A stretch of DNA of 64,000 nt from Clostridia bacterium. GTDB taxonomy: Bacteria > Bacillota > Clostridia > Oscillospirales > Acutalibacteraceae. The stretch spans positions 1 through 64,000 of the forward strand of contig JAKSQP010000008.1 in assembly GCA_024404025.1 (NCBI GenBank), in the 5' to 3' direction. Positions within the stretch are counted from its first letter, which is position 1. Each line of letters starts with the position of its first letter. This document shows positions 8,642 through 17,116 of the stretch, piece after piece. The notes beneath the pieces were generated by a model, which ran no database searches, was not told the origin of the DNA, and worked only from the letters and a program-made list of their open reading frames with translations. A program made the translations under genes and the position numbers.

Positions 8642-9370
8642 TTATTTATCAATTGATTTAAGATATTTAAGACTTCTTGCGATGTCTTCAAAGCCTGTGG
8701 GTTCGGGATCGTCATTTTCAACTATGAGCCATTCCATGCCCATTTTCTTTGCAGCTTTCATAACGGCGGGAATATCGCAGTTGCCTTCGCCGAGAGCCTT
8801 CGGATGGCCGTCAATGCCGTCTTTAACGTGAAGATGAACGATGTTGTCCTTTTTCTCAAGCAGGAATTTATAGTTGTCAATGCCTGCGTGGAAGCTCCAA
8901 TAGGTGTCGATTTCAAGCGAGCAATAGCTGCCGATAACATCAATGGGAAGCATCTTGTTGCGAAGGGGCTTGAATTCCTCGGTGTGATTGTGATAATAAA
9001 CCTTCATGCCGTATTTTTCCATGGCATATTTCTGCGCATTGCCGAGAATTTTTCCGGTAAGCTTGCATTCGACCATTGTTCTGTGGGGAGCTCCGCCTAC
9101 GCCGATTGCCTTTGTGCCGAGAATGTGCTGGAATTCAATCGTTTTTTCAAGATTGAATTTTGTGAAGTTTTCAAGACCGATATGGCCGCCTACGCAGACA
9201 AGACCGAGCTCATCAAGCTTTGCCTTGATTTTTTTTGCATCAGCTCCGAAGTAGCCTGCAAATTCAACGCCGTCATAGCCGATTTTCTTGATTTCCTCAA
9301 GAGCTTTGAGAAGGGTTTTTTCGTCTTTGATATGTTCTCTGACGGAATAAACCTGAACAGCATATTTCAT
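8642..9370 (-). CDS. Sugar phosphate isomerase/epimerase-like TIM barrel
   Basis: A 242-residue TIM-barrel isomerase-like protein beginning M-K-Y-A-V-Q-V-Y-S-V-R. The ATG at 9370 is chosen because AGGAGG lies just upstream; an in-frame GTG 24 bases earlier would put that ribosome site inside the gene. Metal-binding residues are suggested by Y-H-N-H, L-E-I-D-T-Y-W, H-L-H-V-K-D and I-V-E-N-D-D. It closely resembles the protein at 60319-61143 in layout (Q-L-Y-S-V-R, G-I-E-F-A-G, E-I-D-T-C-W). It is the first gene of a two-gene operon and has its own promoter with an overlapping palindrome. It probably acts on a catabolic sugar intermediate. Confidence 0.82.
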   Translation of the reverse strand: MKYAVQVYSVREHIKDEKTLLKALEEIKKIGYDGVEFAGYFGADAKKIKAKLDELGLVCVGGHIGLENFTKFNLEKTIEFQHILGTKAIGVGGAPHRTMVECKLTGKILGNAQKYAMEKYGMKVYYHNHTEEFKPLRNKMLPIDVIGSYCSLEIDTYWSFHAGIDNYKFLLEKKDNIVHLHVKDGIDGHPKALGEGNCDIPAVMKAAKKMGMEWLIVENDDPEPTGFEDIARSLKYLKSIDK

Positions 9371-9389
9371 AGCTTTTTCCTCCTGATAT

Positions 9390-9443
9390 GTCACACAAGT
9401 GACCTGATAAACTAATTATAGCAATGAATTTCGCATATTTCAA
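9390..9443 (-). promoter_or_regulatory. Promoter and palindromic operator of the isomerase operon
   Basis: On the minus strand TTGAAA (9438-9443) and TATAAT (9415-9420) are separated by 17 bases. Immediately downstream lies the 14-base palindrome GTCAC-ACAA-GTGAC (9390-9403), between the expected transcription start and the ribosome site. This placement fits repression by a dimeric regulator that is not encoded next to the operon. Confidence 0.7.
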
Positions 9444-9448
9444 TATAA

Positions 9449-9895
9449 TTATTGCTCGTTAAGATATTTTTCTGCAATATCTGCCGCAAGGCGTACGCTT
9501 TCGGAACACGGACGCTTTTTATAATATTCTTTTGTTCTGCATTCGGGATTCGGGCATGAGGGTCCTTCGCCGAGCCCGAGAAGCTCACGGCAGATCATTG
9601 AGCCGCATTCCGCTTTGAATTCGCCTGCCGCCAGCTGGATCAGAGCATAGAGGGCTGCTTTCTCTTCGTGATTTGCAGGGTCGGTTGAAGCTTTCAGATA
9701 CGAAAGCACCATAACCATTCCGCTGACTGCGCCGCAGACTTCTCTCATTCTGCCCATTCCGCCGCCGAAGCCTGCGGAAAGTCTGATTGCCGTTTCTTGA
9801 TCAAGACCCGTTTCATCGCAGAATGCGCAGAAAACGGCTTGCGCACAGTTCATTCCATTCTCAAAAAGTTCTTTTGCAATTTCACCCTTGTTCAT
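9449..9895 (-). CDS. C_GCAxxG_C_C family protein
   Basis: A 148-residue small cytosolic protein with the hallmark conserved cysteines: Cys17 in M-N-C-A-Q-A-V, the C-G-A-V-S-G block in the middle, then Cys residues in E-C-G-S-M-I-C-R and near the C-terminus. The family is common in anaerobes and is thought to be redox-related, but no reaction is established. The start has a GGAGG ribosome site and lies 11 bases after the stop of the ABC exporter subunit, so it is probably the last gene of that operon. Its position beside an exporter does not define its role. Confidence 0.85.
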   Translation of the reverse strand: MNKGEIAKELFENGMNCAQAVFCAFCDETGLDQETAIRLSAGFGGGMGRMREVCGAVSGMVMVLSYLKASTDPANHEEKAALYALIQLAAGEFKAECGSMICRELLGLGEGPSCPNPECRTKEYYKKRPCSESVRLAADIAEKYLNEQ

Positions 9896-9906
9896 ATTTA
9901 CCTCCG

Positions 9907-11649
9907 TTATTGCGAGAGTCTGCTGTTGTAAAGCTCCTTATAAAATCCGTTTGCCGAAAGAAGCTCTTCGTGAGTGCCCTGCTCGATTATTTTACCGTCA
10001 TTCATAACGAGAATCGTGTCGGAATTCTTTATCGTTGAAAGACGGTGGGCAACGATGAAGCTCGTTCTGCCCTGCATCATCTTATGAAATGCCTTCTGAA
10101 TTTTTATTTCGGTTCTTGTGTCGATAGACGAAGTTGCCTCGTCGAGAATCAGCATCGGCGGAAGGCAGAGCATAACTCTTGCGATGCAGAGAAGCTGTTT
10201 CTGCCCCTGCGAAAGCTCCGAGCCGTTGTCCGAAATAACGGTGTTAAGTCCCTGCGGAAGACGCCTTATGAAGCTGTAAGCGTTGGATGCCTTTGCCGCT
10301 TCGATAATTTCTTCGTCAGTTGCCTCCGGTCTGCCGAGGGCAATGTTTTCTTTTACGGTGGCTTCCTTTATCCATGTGTCCTGAAGAACCATTCCGTAAT
10401 TTCTGCGAAGACTTTCTCTTGTTATATCCGCAATGTCAATGCCGTCAATTGAAATTTTGCCGCTGTCCGCATCATAGAAACGCATAAGCAGATTGATAAC
10501 AGTTGTTTTGCCGCAGCCCGTCGGACCGACTATGGCGATTCTGCTTCCGCTTTTTGCGGAAAGATTAAGATTTTTGATAAGTTCTCTGCTCTTGTCATAG
10601 GAGAAGCAGACATTTTCGAGCGTTACCCTGCCGTCGGTGTTTTCAAGAGTTATCGCGGATTCTCCGTCGGGTGTCTGCGGAGTTTCTTCGATCAGCTCAA
10701 AAAGTCTTTCGGCGCAGGCAAGAGCATTCTGAAGCTCCGCAACAACGCCGGAGATTTCATTGAACGGCTTTGTGTATTGATTGGCATAGCTTAAGAAGCA
10801 GGAAAGCGAGCCGACGGAAATTCCGCCGCTGATGACCGCAAATGCGCCCGAAAGGGCAACTCCCGCATAAACCATACTGTTTATGAATCGTGTTGAGGGA
10901 TTGACGAGCGAAGAAAAGAACACTGCACGAAGCGAATATTTTGCATAGCGGCTGTTGATTTCGTCAAATTCTTCAAGGCATTTTTCTTCTCTTGAAAAAG
11001 CGGTCATAATTTTTCTGCCGTTTATCATTTCGTCTGTGTATGCTGTTTCTTCGCCTCTGGTCTGTGACTGAAGCTTAAACATACTGAAGGTTTTGCCGGC
11101 GATGAATTTTGCAACAAAGAGTGAAAGAGGAGTTAAAACCACAACAACGAGAGCGATTTTAAAATTCACCGAAAGCATAAAACCGAGAGTGCCGAGAATT
11201 GTGATGATTCCGGTAAAAAGCTGGGTAAATCCCATCAGAAGGCCATCCGCAAACTGATCTGCATCGGAAATTATACGGCTGACCGTTTCGCCTGCGGGAT
11301 GTTTATCAAGATAAGAAAGCGGAAGAATCTGAAGCTTTTTCATTGACGCATTTCTGACATCTCTGACAACTCTGAACGAAATGCGGTTGTTGAGAGAATT
11401 CATGATCCATTGAGCAAGAGCCGCAATGCAGGCAAGAGCGCCTATAAAAATCAGATCCGTTTTTATGCTTGCAAAATCAACATTGCCTTTTCCGATTATG
11501 CAGTCGATTGCCTTGCCTGCAAAAACCGGAATGCAGAGCGATGCCGCAACGCTGACGGCGGCGAGCATAATTGAAATGATCAACAGAGCTTTGTATCTGC
11601 CGACATATTTAAGCACTTTTTTCAGAGATCCGGAGTTGAGCTTTTTCAT
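9907..11649 (-). CDS. ABC exporter half-transporter (catalytic subunit)
   Basis: A 580-residue type IV ABC exporter: six membrane helices in about the first 320 residues, then the ATPase domain. Walker A is G-P-T-G-C-G-K-T-T (375-383), the signature is the variant L-S-Q-G-Q (Ser480), Walker B ends D503 with catalytic Glu504 (L-I-L-D-E-A-T), and the switch histidine is His535. Its start overlaps the stop of the partner gene by four bases (ATGA), indicating translational coupling. Heterodimeric exporters of this type carry drugs, lipids or peptides. Its variant signature pairs with the partner's degenerate Walker B, which gives one consensus and one degenerate ATP site, as in TM287/288-type exporters. 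Confidence 0.92.
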   Translation of the reverse strand: MKKLNSGSLKKVLKYVGRYKALLIISIMLAAVSVAASLCIPVFAGKAIDCIIGKGNVDFASIKTDLIFIGALACIAALAQWIMNSLNNRISFRVVRDVRNASMKKLQILPLSYLDKHPAGETVSRIISDADQFADGLLMGFTQLFTGIITILGTLGFMLSVNFKIALVVVVLTPLSLFVAKFIAGKTFSMFKLQSQTRGEETAYTDEMINGRKIMTAFSREEKCLEEFDEINSRYAKYSLRAVFFSSLVNPSTRFINSMVYAGVALSGAFAVISGGISVGSLSCFLSYANQYTKPFNEISGVVAELQNALACAERLFELIEETPQTPDGESAITLENTDGRVTLENVCFSYDKSRELIKNLNLSAKSGSRIAIVGPTGCGKTTVINLLMRFYDADSGKISIDGIDIADITRESLRRNYGMVLQDTWIKEATVKENIALGRPEATDEEIIEAAKASNAYSFIRRLPQGLNTVISDNGSELSQGQKQLLCIARVMLCLPPMLILDEATSSIDTRTEIKIQKAFHKMMQGRTSFIVAHRLSTIKNSDTILVMNDGKIIEQGTHEELLSANGFYKELYNSRLSQ

Positions 11650-13370
11650 TCCGCCACCTCCTCATCAAATTGCGAGAGATGGATTTCTCTGTAAACCTCG
11701 CTTGATTTCATCAGTTCATCGTGAGTGCCGACGGATGCTTTGCCGTCTTCAAGCACTATGATTTTATCTGCGTGCATAATTGAAGAGGTGCGCTGCGAAA
11801 CGATGAATCTGACCGTTTCGGGATATTTTTCGTTTATCGCTTTGCGCATGGCGGCGTCTGTTGCGTAGTCAAGCGCAGAGGAACTGTCATCAAAAATAAG
11901 CACATCCGCTTTTTTTATCAGCGCACGGGCAACGGTAAGCCTCTGCTTCTGCCCGCCCGAAAAGTTTCTGCCGTTTTGCTCAACCTCTGAATCGATTCCG
12001 CCCTTTTCAAGAACGAAATTTTTTGCCTGCGCCGCTTCAAGCGCTGAATATATTTCTTCGTCCGAAGCGTTTTCGCTGCCCCAGAGCAGATTTTTTCTGA
12101 TGCTTCCCTTGAAAAGCATTGCTTTCTGGGGAACAACGGCAATGAGGCTGCGCAGTTTTTCTTTTGAAATTCCGCTGACATCCATACCCTTGAAAAGAAC
12201 GCTTCCGGAGGATGCTTTATAGAATGCGGGGATCAGGTTTATAAGTGTTGTTTTTCCCGAACCCGTTGAGCCGATGATTCCTATTGTTTCGCCTTTAAAA
12301 GCCTTGAACGATATTTCTTCAAGCGAATTTTCGGCGGAGCCGCCGTAAGCGAATGAAACATTCCTGAATTCAACAACGGGAGCATTTTCATCGGGATCGA
12401 AAATTTCGGGCTCTTCTTCATCTTCGAGAGAGAGCACATCTCTGACTCTTGATGCGCAGGCGGCGGATTTTGTGATGGTGATTATGAGGTTTGCGAGCTT
12501 GATCAGCTCAACGAGGATCTGCGACATATAGTTATAGAGCGCAACAACAGCGCCCGTTGAGATAAGCCCTGAATCAACTCTGACCGCGCCTTTATAAATC
12601 AGCGCGGCGATACCTATATTGATAATAACGCAGTTGAGGGGATTGAGCAGAGCGGAAATTCTGCCCGTATGTTCCTGGATTGAGGTCAGAGCGGAATTTC
12701 TGTTTTCAAATTCTTCTGTCTGCTCTTTTTCTTTTCCGAATGCACGGATGACTCTTGCTCCGGTCAGGCTTTCCTTGGCTGTGCAGAGAACTTTATCAAG
12801 AGCAGAGCGTACTTTTTTATTGAGCGGAATACATATAAGCATGATCCCGAAAACAACGACCGAAAGAGCGGGAATGATGATAACAAAGGTAATTGCCGCA
12901 TTTGCATCAACCGTAAACGCCATTATCATTGCGCCGAAAACAACGAACGGAGAGCGCAAAAGCAGACGCAGGCCGAGATTTATGCCGTTCTGAATGCTGT
13001 CGGTGTCGCTTGTCATCCTCGTTATGAGGGTTGATGTGCCTGCCGAATCAAGCTTATCAAAGGATAAACGGCTGATTTTTTCAAAAAGCGAATGGCGAAG
13101 CCGTCTGACAAAGCCGACTGCTGCCGAAGCCGCAAAATATTGCGCAGTAATTGAAAATGCAAGCCCTGCTGTTCCGAGAAGCACGAGCAGAGCGCATCTT
13201 TTCAGAATGAATGATTTATCGCCGTTTGCAATGCCCGTGTCAATAAGCGAAGCAATAACGAGCGGCACAAATAATTCAAGAGTCGCTTCTGCCATCTTGA
13301 AAAGCGGAGCGAGAACGCATTGTATTCTGCTTCCCTTGATATATTCAGTTAATTTAACCTTGTTTTTCAA
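11646..13370 (-). CDS. ABC exporter half-transporter (degenerate-site subunit)
   Basis: A 574-residue partner exporter with six membrane helices and a C-terminal ATPase. Walker A (G-S-T-G-S-G-K-T-T, 367-375) and signature S-G-G-Q (471-474) are intact, but the catalytic Glu after Walker B is Asp495 (L-I-F-D-D-S-S) and the switch His is replaced by Gln526 (V-S-Q-R-T-S-S). These are known substitutions of the non-hydrolysing subunit in heterodimeric exporters. The start is TTG, eight bases after AAGGAG. It is the first gene of an operon with 9907-11649 and 9449-9895. The substrate is unknown. Confidence 0.92.
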   Translation of the reverse strand: MKNKVKLTEYIKGSRIQCVLAPLFKMAEATLELFVPLVIASLIDTGIANGDKSFILKRCALLVLLGTAGLAFSITAQYFAASAAVGFVRRLRHSLFEKISRLSFDKLDSAGTSTLITRMTSDTDSIQNGINLGLRLLLRSPFVVFGAMIMAFTVDANAAITFVIIIPALSVVVFGIMLICIPLNKKVRSALDKVLCTAKESLTGARVIRAFGKEKEQTEEFENRNSALTSIQEHTGRISALLNPLNCVIINIGIAALIYKGAVRVDSGLISTGAVVALYNYMSQILVELIKLANLIITITKSAACASRVRDVLSLEDEEEPEIFDPDENAPVVEFRNVSFAYGGSAENSLEEISFKAFKGETIGIIGSTGSGKTTLINLIPAFYKASSGSVLFKGMDVSGISKEKLRSLIAVVPQKAMLFKGSIRKNLLWGSENASDEEIYSALEAAQAKNFVLEKGGIDSEVEQNGRNFSGGQKQRLTVARALIKKADVLIFDDSSSALDYATDAAMRKAINEKYPETVRFIVSQRTSSIMHADKIIVLEDGKASVGTHDELMKSSEVYREIHLSQFDEEVAE

Positions 13371-13407
13371 GTCATCTGCTCCTTAAAGGTTATAATTAAT
13401 AAATCAT

Positions 13408-13437
13408 ATTATACATTATTATTTTTGTTTTTGTCAA
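13408..13437 (-). promoter_or_regulatory. Promoter of the ABC exporter operon
   Basis: TTGACA (13432-13437) and TATAAT (13408-13413) on the minus strand, 18 bases apart, upstream of the TTG start at 13370. Confidence 0.75.
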
Positions 13438-13462
13438 TGAACGGTGAATTTTCATTTTTGAA

Positions 13463-13491
13463 TTGACCGTGTTTAAAAAAGATGATATAAT
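13463..13491 (+). promoter_or_regulatory. Promoter of the metallophosphoesterase gene
   Basis: TTGACC (13463-13468) and TATAAT (13486-13491) with a 17-base spacer, about 50 bases before the start codon at 13543. It is divergent from the exporter promoter. Confidence 0.75.
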
Positions 13492-13542
13492 ATTTTTCAG
13501 ATGCGGTTTGCCGCTCAATTTTATAACAGGAGAAAAAAACAA

Positions 13543-14862
13543 ATGAATTTCTTTACCGGACTTTTATTCAAAATCATTGACGGCTTTTTCAGCGTTGTGA
13601 TTGCCGCAATGTCAATTTTCTGCCCCATCGGAAAAGAGCCTCCGAAAACTCCCGATGATTTTGCCCCCGTGCTTCGCTTTGCGGTTTGCAGCGATGTTCA
13701 CCTCAGCGGAGAAGACAGCGACCCGCACGCAGAAAGATATGCAACATTTTTTGAGGACACCTATGTTTATGCGGAAAAGCAGGCATATAAGAATGTTGAC
13801 GCTTTCGTTGTTGCCGGAGATATGACCGGCGGCGGAAGAGATGCGGAATATGCAAAATTCGTCAGCCTCAATGAAGAGCATCTTCGTGACGGCTCACAGC
13901 TTATTACCGTTCTCGGCAACCACGAATTCATTGCATACCGTGACGAAGATCCCACGGTAGGCTACGCAAAATATAAGGAATATATGAAGAGAGATGTTGA
14001 TACCGATAATGTTATCAACGGCTATCATATTGTCGGCGTTTCCTATGCAGACGATGCAAAGACCTTCTCCGGCAAGGATAAGTGGCTCAGAGAGGTTCTC
14101 AACAACGCCAGGAGCGAAGACTCCGCAAAGCCGATTTTCGTTATTCAGCATCCCGCTCCGTTTGCTTCAATTTACGGCAGCGTTAACTGGGGCGATCCCA
14201 CAACGGGCTTTGTTTATCCCGCATATCCTCAGGTTATGACCTTCTCCGGCCATTCACACTATGCGGCAAATGATCCGAGATCAATAAATCAGACTTCGTT
14301 CACGGCAGTCGGCACGGGATGCCTTGCCGCTTCGATGGTCAACATCGGTTATATCGAGGGCGACTGCGATGCGCCCGGCGATTCAGGAACATTCTGGATA
14401 GTTGAAGCAGATGCAAACGGCAATGTCCGTCTTCAGCTCTATGATGCAGTTACACATCAGTTCTTTGATAAGAACGAATACTATATTTCGGATATAACAA
14501 AGCGTTCGGCTCATTATTATAACTGGAATAATCTTAAGTCGCTTGACACAACTCCGGCATTCCCGGGCGGCGCAGCGGCATCCGCAGAGACGGATAATGA
14601 CGGCAATATGATTCTTTCATTCCCCAACGCAGAAAGTTACTGGGGCACGGAAAGCTATCAGATTGAGCTTTCGGGCGCAGGCAAATTCTCGGATATAGTT
14701 ATTTCAAACTATGTCAGAGTAAATGACAATGTTATGAAGGTCAATGCCGGCAAGCTTCCCAACGGCAAATATGAATATAAGATCACTCCCGTCAGCCCCT
14801 ATGCAAAAACGGGCAAGGCTCTTACGGGTTCGTTTGAATATGTTGGCTTGGTTCTCAAATAA
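13543..14862 (+). CDS. Calcineurin-like metallophosphoesterase with C-terminal beta domain
   Basis: A 439-residue protein. The start at 13543 follows AGGAG; an earlier in-frame ATG at 13501 lies at the expected transcription start and has no ribosome site. Residues about 1-25 are hydrophobic (signal or anchor). The phosphoesterase motifs are C-S-D-V-H, A-G-D-M, G-N-H-E, a Q-H-P-A block and G-H-S-H, covering about residues 45-260 and forming a two-metal site. The last 100 residues look like a beta-sandwich (fibronectin-like) domain, often seen in cell-surface enzymes. It is a single-gene unit with its own promoter and terminator. The substrate is not known. Confidence 0.82.
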   Translation: MNFFTGLLFKIIDGFFSVVIAAMSIFCPIGKEPPKTPDDFAPVLRFAVCSDVHLSGEDSDPHAERYATFFEDTYVYAEKQAYKNVDAFVVAGDMTGGGRDAEYAKFVSLNEEHLRDGSQLITVLGNHEFIAYRDEDPTVGYAKYKEYMKRDVDTDNVINGYHIVGVSYADDAKTFSGKDKWLREVLNNARSEDSAKPIFVIQHPAPFASIYGSVNWGDPTTGFVYPAYPQVMTFSGHSHYAANDPRSINQTSFTAVGTGCLAASMVNIGYIEGDCDAPGDSGTFWIVEADANGNVRLQLYDAVTHQFFDKNEYYISDITKRSAHYYNWNNLKSLDTTPAFPGGAAASAETDNDGNMILSFPNAESYWGTESYQIELSGAGKFSDIVISNYVRVNDNVMKVNAGKLPNGKYEYKITPVSPYAKTGKALTGSFEYVGLVLK

Positions 14863-14882
14863 AATCTATTTATAAAAACAGT

Positions 14883-14923
14883 AAACGGGCTGTGACGATT
14901 TTTGGTTGCGTCACAGTCCGTTT
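14883..14923. terminator. Terminator hairpin, copy 1 of a near-duplicate pair
   Basis: Fifteen-base stem AAACGGGCTGTGACG pairing with CGTCACAGTCCGTTT with one G-U pair. The same hairpin recurs at 15949-15985. It lies between convergent genes and can serve both. Confidence 0.8.
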
Positions 14924-14937
14924 GTGTTTCTGATATT

Positions 14938-15246
14938 TTATTTTGATAAGCGTTCAGCCATATCAATAATTGCATTTAAATCATCATCGTTTAATTTTTT
15001 GGCGAGAACAATAAGTTTGTTTATCTGTTCAGGATTATCTGTTTCATCGTCAAAGAATTCTTTAGGCGTAATTCCAAGATAATCGCAAATATAGATAAAT
15101 TCAGTCATTGACGGAAAAGCCTTACCTGATGTTATACTGCGAATATAACTGTTGCTGTGTCCTAAATCGAGGCTCATTCTATATTCCGACACATTTTTTC
15201 TCATTCGAAGTTCAGTTATTCTTTCGGCTATATAGTTTTCTTTCAC
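14938..15246 (-). CDS. XRE-family helix-turn-helix regulator
   Basis: A 102-residue protein with an N-terminal Cro/C1-type DNA-binding domain: I-T-E-L-R-M-R-K-N, S-E-Y-R-M-S-L-D-L-G, H-S-N-S-Y-I-R-S-I-T-S-G and the trailing P-S-M-T-E-F-I-Y-I-C block, at about residues 8-64. The rest is a short acidic helical tail. The start is GTG, eight bases after AGAGGTG. It is divergent from the SLOG-like gene at 15377 and shares a 130-base promoter region with it, so it probably controls itself and that gene. Base composition is visibly more AT-rich than the surrounding genes, and the pair is bracketed by duplicated hairpins, both signs of acquisition. Confidence 0.85.
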   Translation of the reverse strand: MKENYIAERITELRMRKNVSEYRMSLDLGHSNSYIRSITSGKAFPSMTEFIYICDYLGITPKEFFDDETDNPEQINKLIVLAKKLNDDDLNAIIDMAERLSK

Positions 15247-15319
15247 GATTTAATCACCTCTTTTTTAAATCTTACAATAATTAAATCGTTAAATATGGTA
15301 CTATAATATCCAATTTATG

Positions 15320-15348
15320 TTGAATTTAAACTATTCAATCGCTATAAT
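15320..15348 (+). promoter_or_regulatory. Promoter of the SLOG-like gene
   Basis: TTGAAT (15320-15325) and TATAAT (15343-15348) with a 17-base spacer, 29 bases before the start codon. Confidence 0.75.
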
Positions 15349-15376
15349 GTATTTATAATACGGAGAGTGATTGATT

Positions 15377-15856
15377 ATGGATATTGAAAGAACTGTTTGC
15401 TTCATAGGCCACAGAAGAATACCGGATGATAATGAATTTTCAAAAAGAGTTGAGAAAGTGATAAAAGGATTGCTCAATCAAGGCTATTGCTATTTTATTT
15501 TCGGTGACCATTCACAATTCAACACTTTATGCTACAACATTGTTTCGGGATTAATAAAAGATTATCCTGATATTGAAAGAATACATTACCGAACCAATTC
15601 ACCGGAGCTTGATGAATATTCCGAAAGATTATATTCAGACGGATATGAAAAAAGTGTTTTTCCGAAAAGAGTAATAAATTCCGGAAAAGCTGCTTATATT
15701 CAAAGAAACCGAGCAATGATATATGACAGCAAGGTGTGTGTTTTTTATTATGACAATAACTGCTCGTATTCATTAAGCGGAACCAAAGCTGCCTATGAGT
15801 TTGCATCAAAACATAAAAAAGAAATTATAAAAATCGGAATTATCACGGAATCATGA
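15377..15856 (+). CDS. SLOG/DUF1273-like protein
   Basis: A 159-residue cytosolic protein. The ATG at 15377 lies 11 bases after GGAG; a TTG six bases earlier is the alternative. The N-terminal T-V-C-F-I-G-H-R-R motif and the later K-V-C-V-F-Y-Y and G-T-K-A-A-Y-E-F-A segments fit a Rossmann-like SLOG domain of the YpsA/DUF1273 type, which binds nucleotides or related ligands. Members occur as lone genes and in immunity or stress modules; the function here is not established. It is paired with a divergent XRE regulator in an AT-rich accessory segment. The family call rests on a few short motifs. Confidence 0.6.
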   Translation: MDIERTVCFIGHRRIPDDNEFSKRVEKVIKGLLNQGYCYFIFGDHSQFNTLCYNIVSGLIKDYPDIERIHYRTNSPELDEYSERLYSDGYEKSVFPKRVINSGKAAYIQRNRAMIYDSKVCVFYYDNNCSYSLSGTKAAYEFASKHKKEIIKIGIITES

Positions 15857-15897
15857 TGTTGTCAGCGGATATGATATGGAAGATTGACGGTATTCCT

Positions 15898-15921
15898 GTA
15901 GGGTCAGCATTTATGCTGACC
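15898..15921 (+). repeat. GTAG-headed 20-bp palindrome, copy B
   Basis: GTAG followed by a perfect 9-2-9 palindrome (stem GGTCAGCAT, loop TT). The layout is identical to copy A at 5-28, with a completely different five-base stem core. It lies between the SLOG-like gene and the next terminator, inside the segment bounded by duplicated hairpins. Confidence 0.55.
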
Positions 15922-15948
15922 GTATTTCTCATAAGCGCTCAAAGAAAA

Positions 15949-15985
15949 ACGGGCTGTGACGATTTTATATTTCGTCACAGCCCGT
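15949..15985. terminator. Terminator hairpin, copy 2 of a near-duplicate pair
   Basis: Perfect 13-base stem ACGGGCTGTGACG/CGTCACAGCCCGT. On the minus strand it is followed by TTTTTC and ends the AlgJ-like operon. It repeats the hairpin at 14883-14923 in the same orientation. Confidence 0.85.
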
Positions 15986-15993
15986 CAGCTTTT

Positions 15994-17115
15994 TTATCTT
16001 AAAATTATATCGGCGCTTTCGGTAAGATTATCAATGCCGTAAACAAAAAGCACCTGCGAGATATTGTTTTCGCTTATCAGAGCGGAAACGGGTTTTTTAT
16101 AGTATCTCAAATCAACCATAATTATGTTTGCATAGTTTTCTGCAAGGAACGGAGCAAGGCAGTGAGCAAAGGAATCTTTGATCATCAGAAGATTTCCGCC
16201 CTCATTGCCCGTTTTTATTTTGACAAGCGGATGATTTCCGTTGAGAAAAGCAACATATTTATCGCCGGCTTGAAGAGCATCGGTGAAAAACATATTATCA
16301 TAAATTTCTTCTTTGCCGTCATTTATGATAACCTCTGCTTTTCCTCCGGTTTTTTTGCTTCGCATAATCTTGACGGAATCGGGTTTCGTGAGAGTATAGA
16401 GCGAGGTTGAATAGGATGTGCCGAAAAAGCCGTCTGTTATTTCGGGCGTGAATCCGCTTTCGGGAGTTGCTTCAAGATTCAGCGCTTTGCAGATTTCACG
16501 GTAACCGATGTATGCGCCGTCGCTCGTCCAATGGTGGTCGGTTTTATAAAATAATTGCTTGTCGTTTTTTGCCGCCGTCATCGGAGCAAAAAGGTCAATA
16601 ACAGTCAGATATTGTGAGCATTCCCGGAGCATCTGAAGATATGTTCCGTCACGGTATTCAAGAGAATTTTTCGGGAGCTTGTCGGCATAAATATATCCCT
16701 TTGACGGAACTGCGGTTATTGCGCAGGGGATGCCGCATTCGCCGGCAAATTTCAGTATTCTGTCCATATTCACATTGAAACGGTTTTCTCTTTCAAAAGG
16801 CTTTTCGATCAGCCAGCCGTCGGAGCCGAGATAAACTCCGTTTGAGCCGTTGTTGCCTTTGAGAAGCTGAAAATATGAGTTGATGCTCACAAAAGCATTT
16901 CTGAACGGCGTCTGGTCAGCGAGAAATTCTTCAAACTCCGATGCAAAATCGCCGCTCACAAGCGACTTTATGCTGAATTCGGGAAATTCCGCAAGGTATC
17001 TTTTTTCGGTTTCGGAAAATTCATTCTTCGGCATGAAAATATAAAGAATTCCGATTCCGAAAATAAAAAATAGAAAAACTCCGGTTATTAACTTTGATTT
17101 TGTTTTGTTTTTCAT
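15994..17115 (-). CDS. AlgJ/AlgX-like SGNH acetyltransferase accessory protein (DHHW family)
   Basis: A 373-residue protein with one N-terminal membrane segment (about residues 7-27) and an extracytoplasmic SGNH-like domain. The family signature D193-H-H-W196 and the catalytic Ser315 in K-D-S-F-A-H are present. In alginate and cell-wall systems such proteins pass acetyl groups from the MBOAT carrier to a polysaccharide. The start at 17115 lies one base after the stop of the MBOAT gene and has no clear ribosome site of its own, so translational coupling is likely. The open frame extends upstream of this start inside the MBOAT gene. A related protein is encoded at 51431-52828. Confidence 0.85.
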   Translation of the reverse strand: MKNKTKSKLITGVFLFFIFGIGILYIFMPKNEFSETEKRYLAEFPEFSIKSLVSGDFASEFEEFLADQTPFRNAFVSINSYFQLLKGNNGSNGVYLGSDGWLIEKPFERENRFNVNMDRILKFAGECGIPCAITAVPSKGYIYADKLPKNSLEYRDGTYLQMLRECSQYLTVIDLFAPMTAAKNDKQLFYKTDHHWTSDGAYIGYREICKALNLEATPESGFTPEITDGFFGTSYSTSLYTLTKPDSVKIMRSKKTGGKAEVIINDGKEEIYDNMFFTDALQAGDKYVAFLNGNHPLVKIKTGNEGGNLLMIKDSFAHCLAPFLAENYANIIMVDLRYYKKPVSALISENNISQVLFVYGIDNLTESADIILR

Positions 17116-17116
17116 A

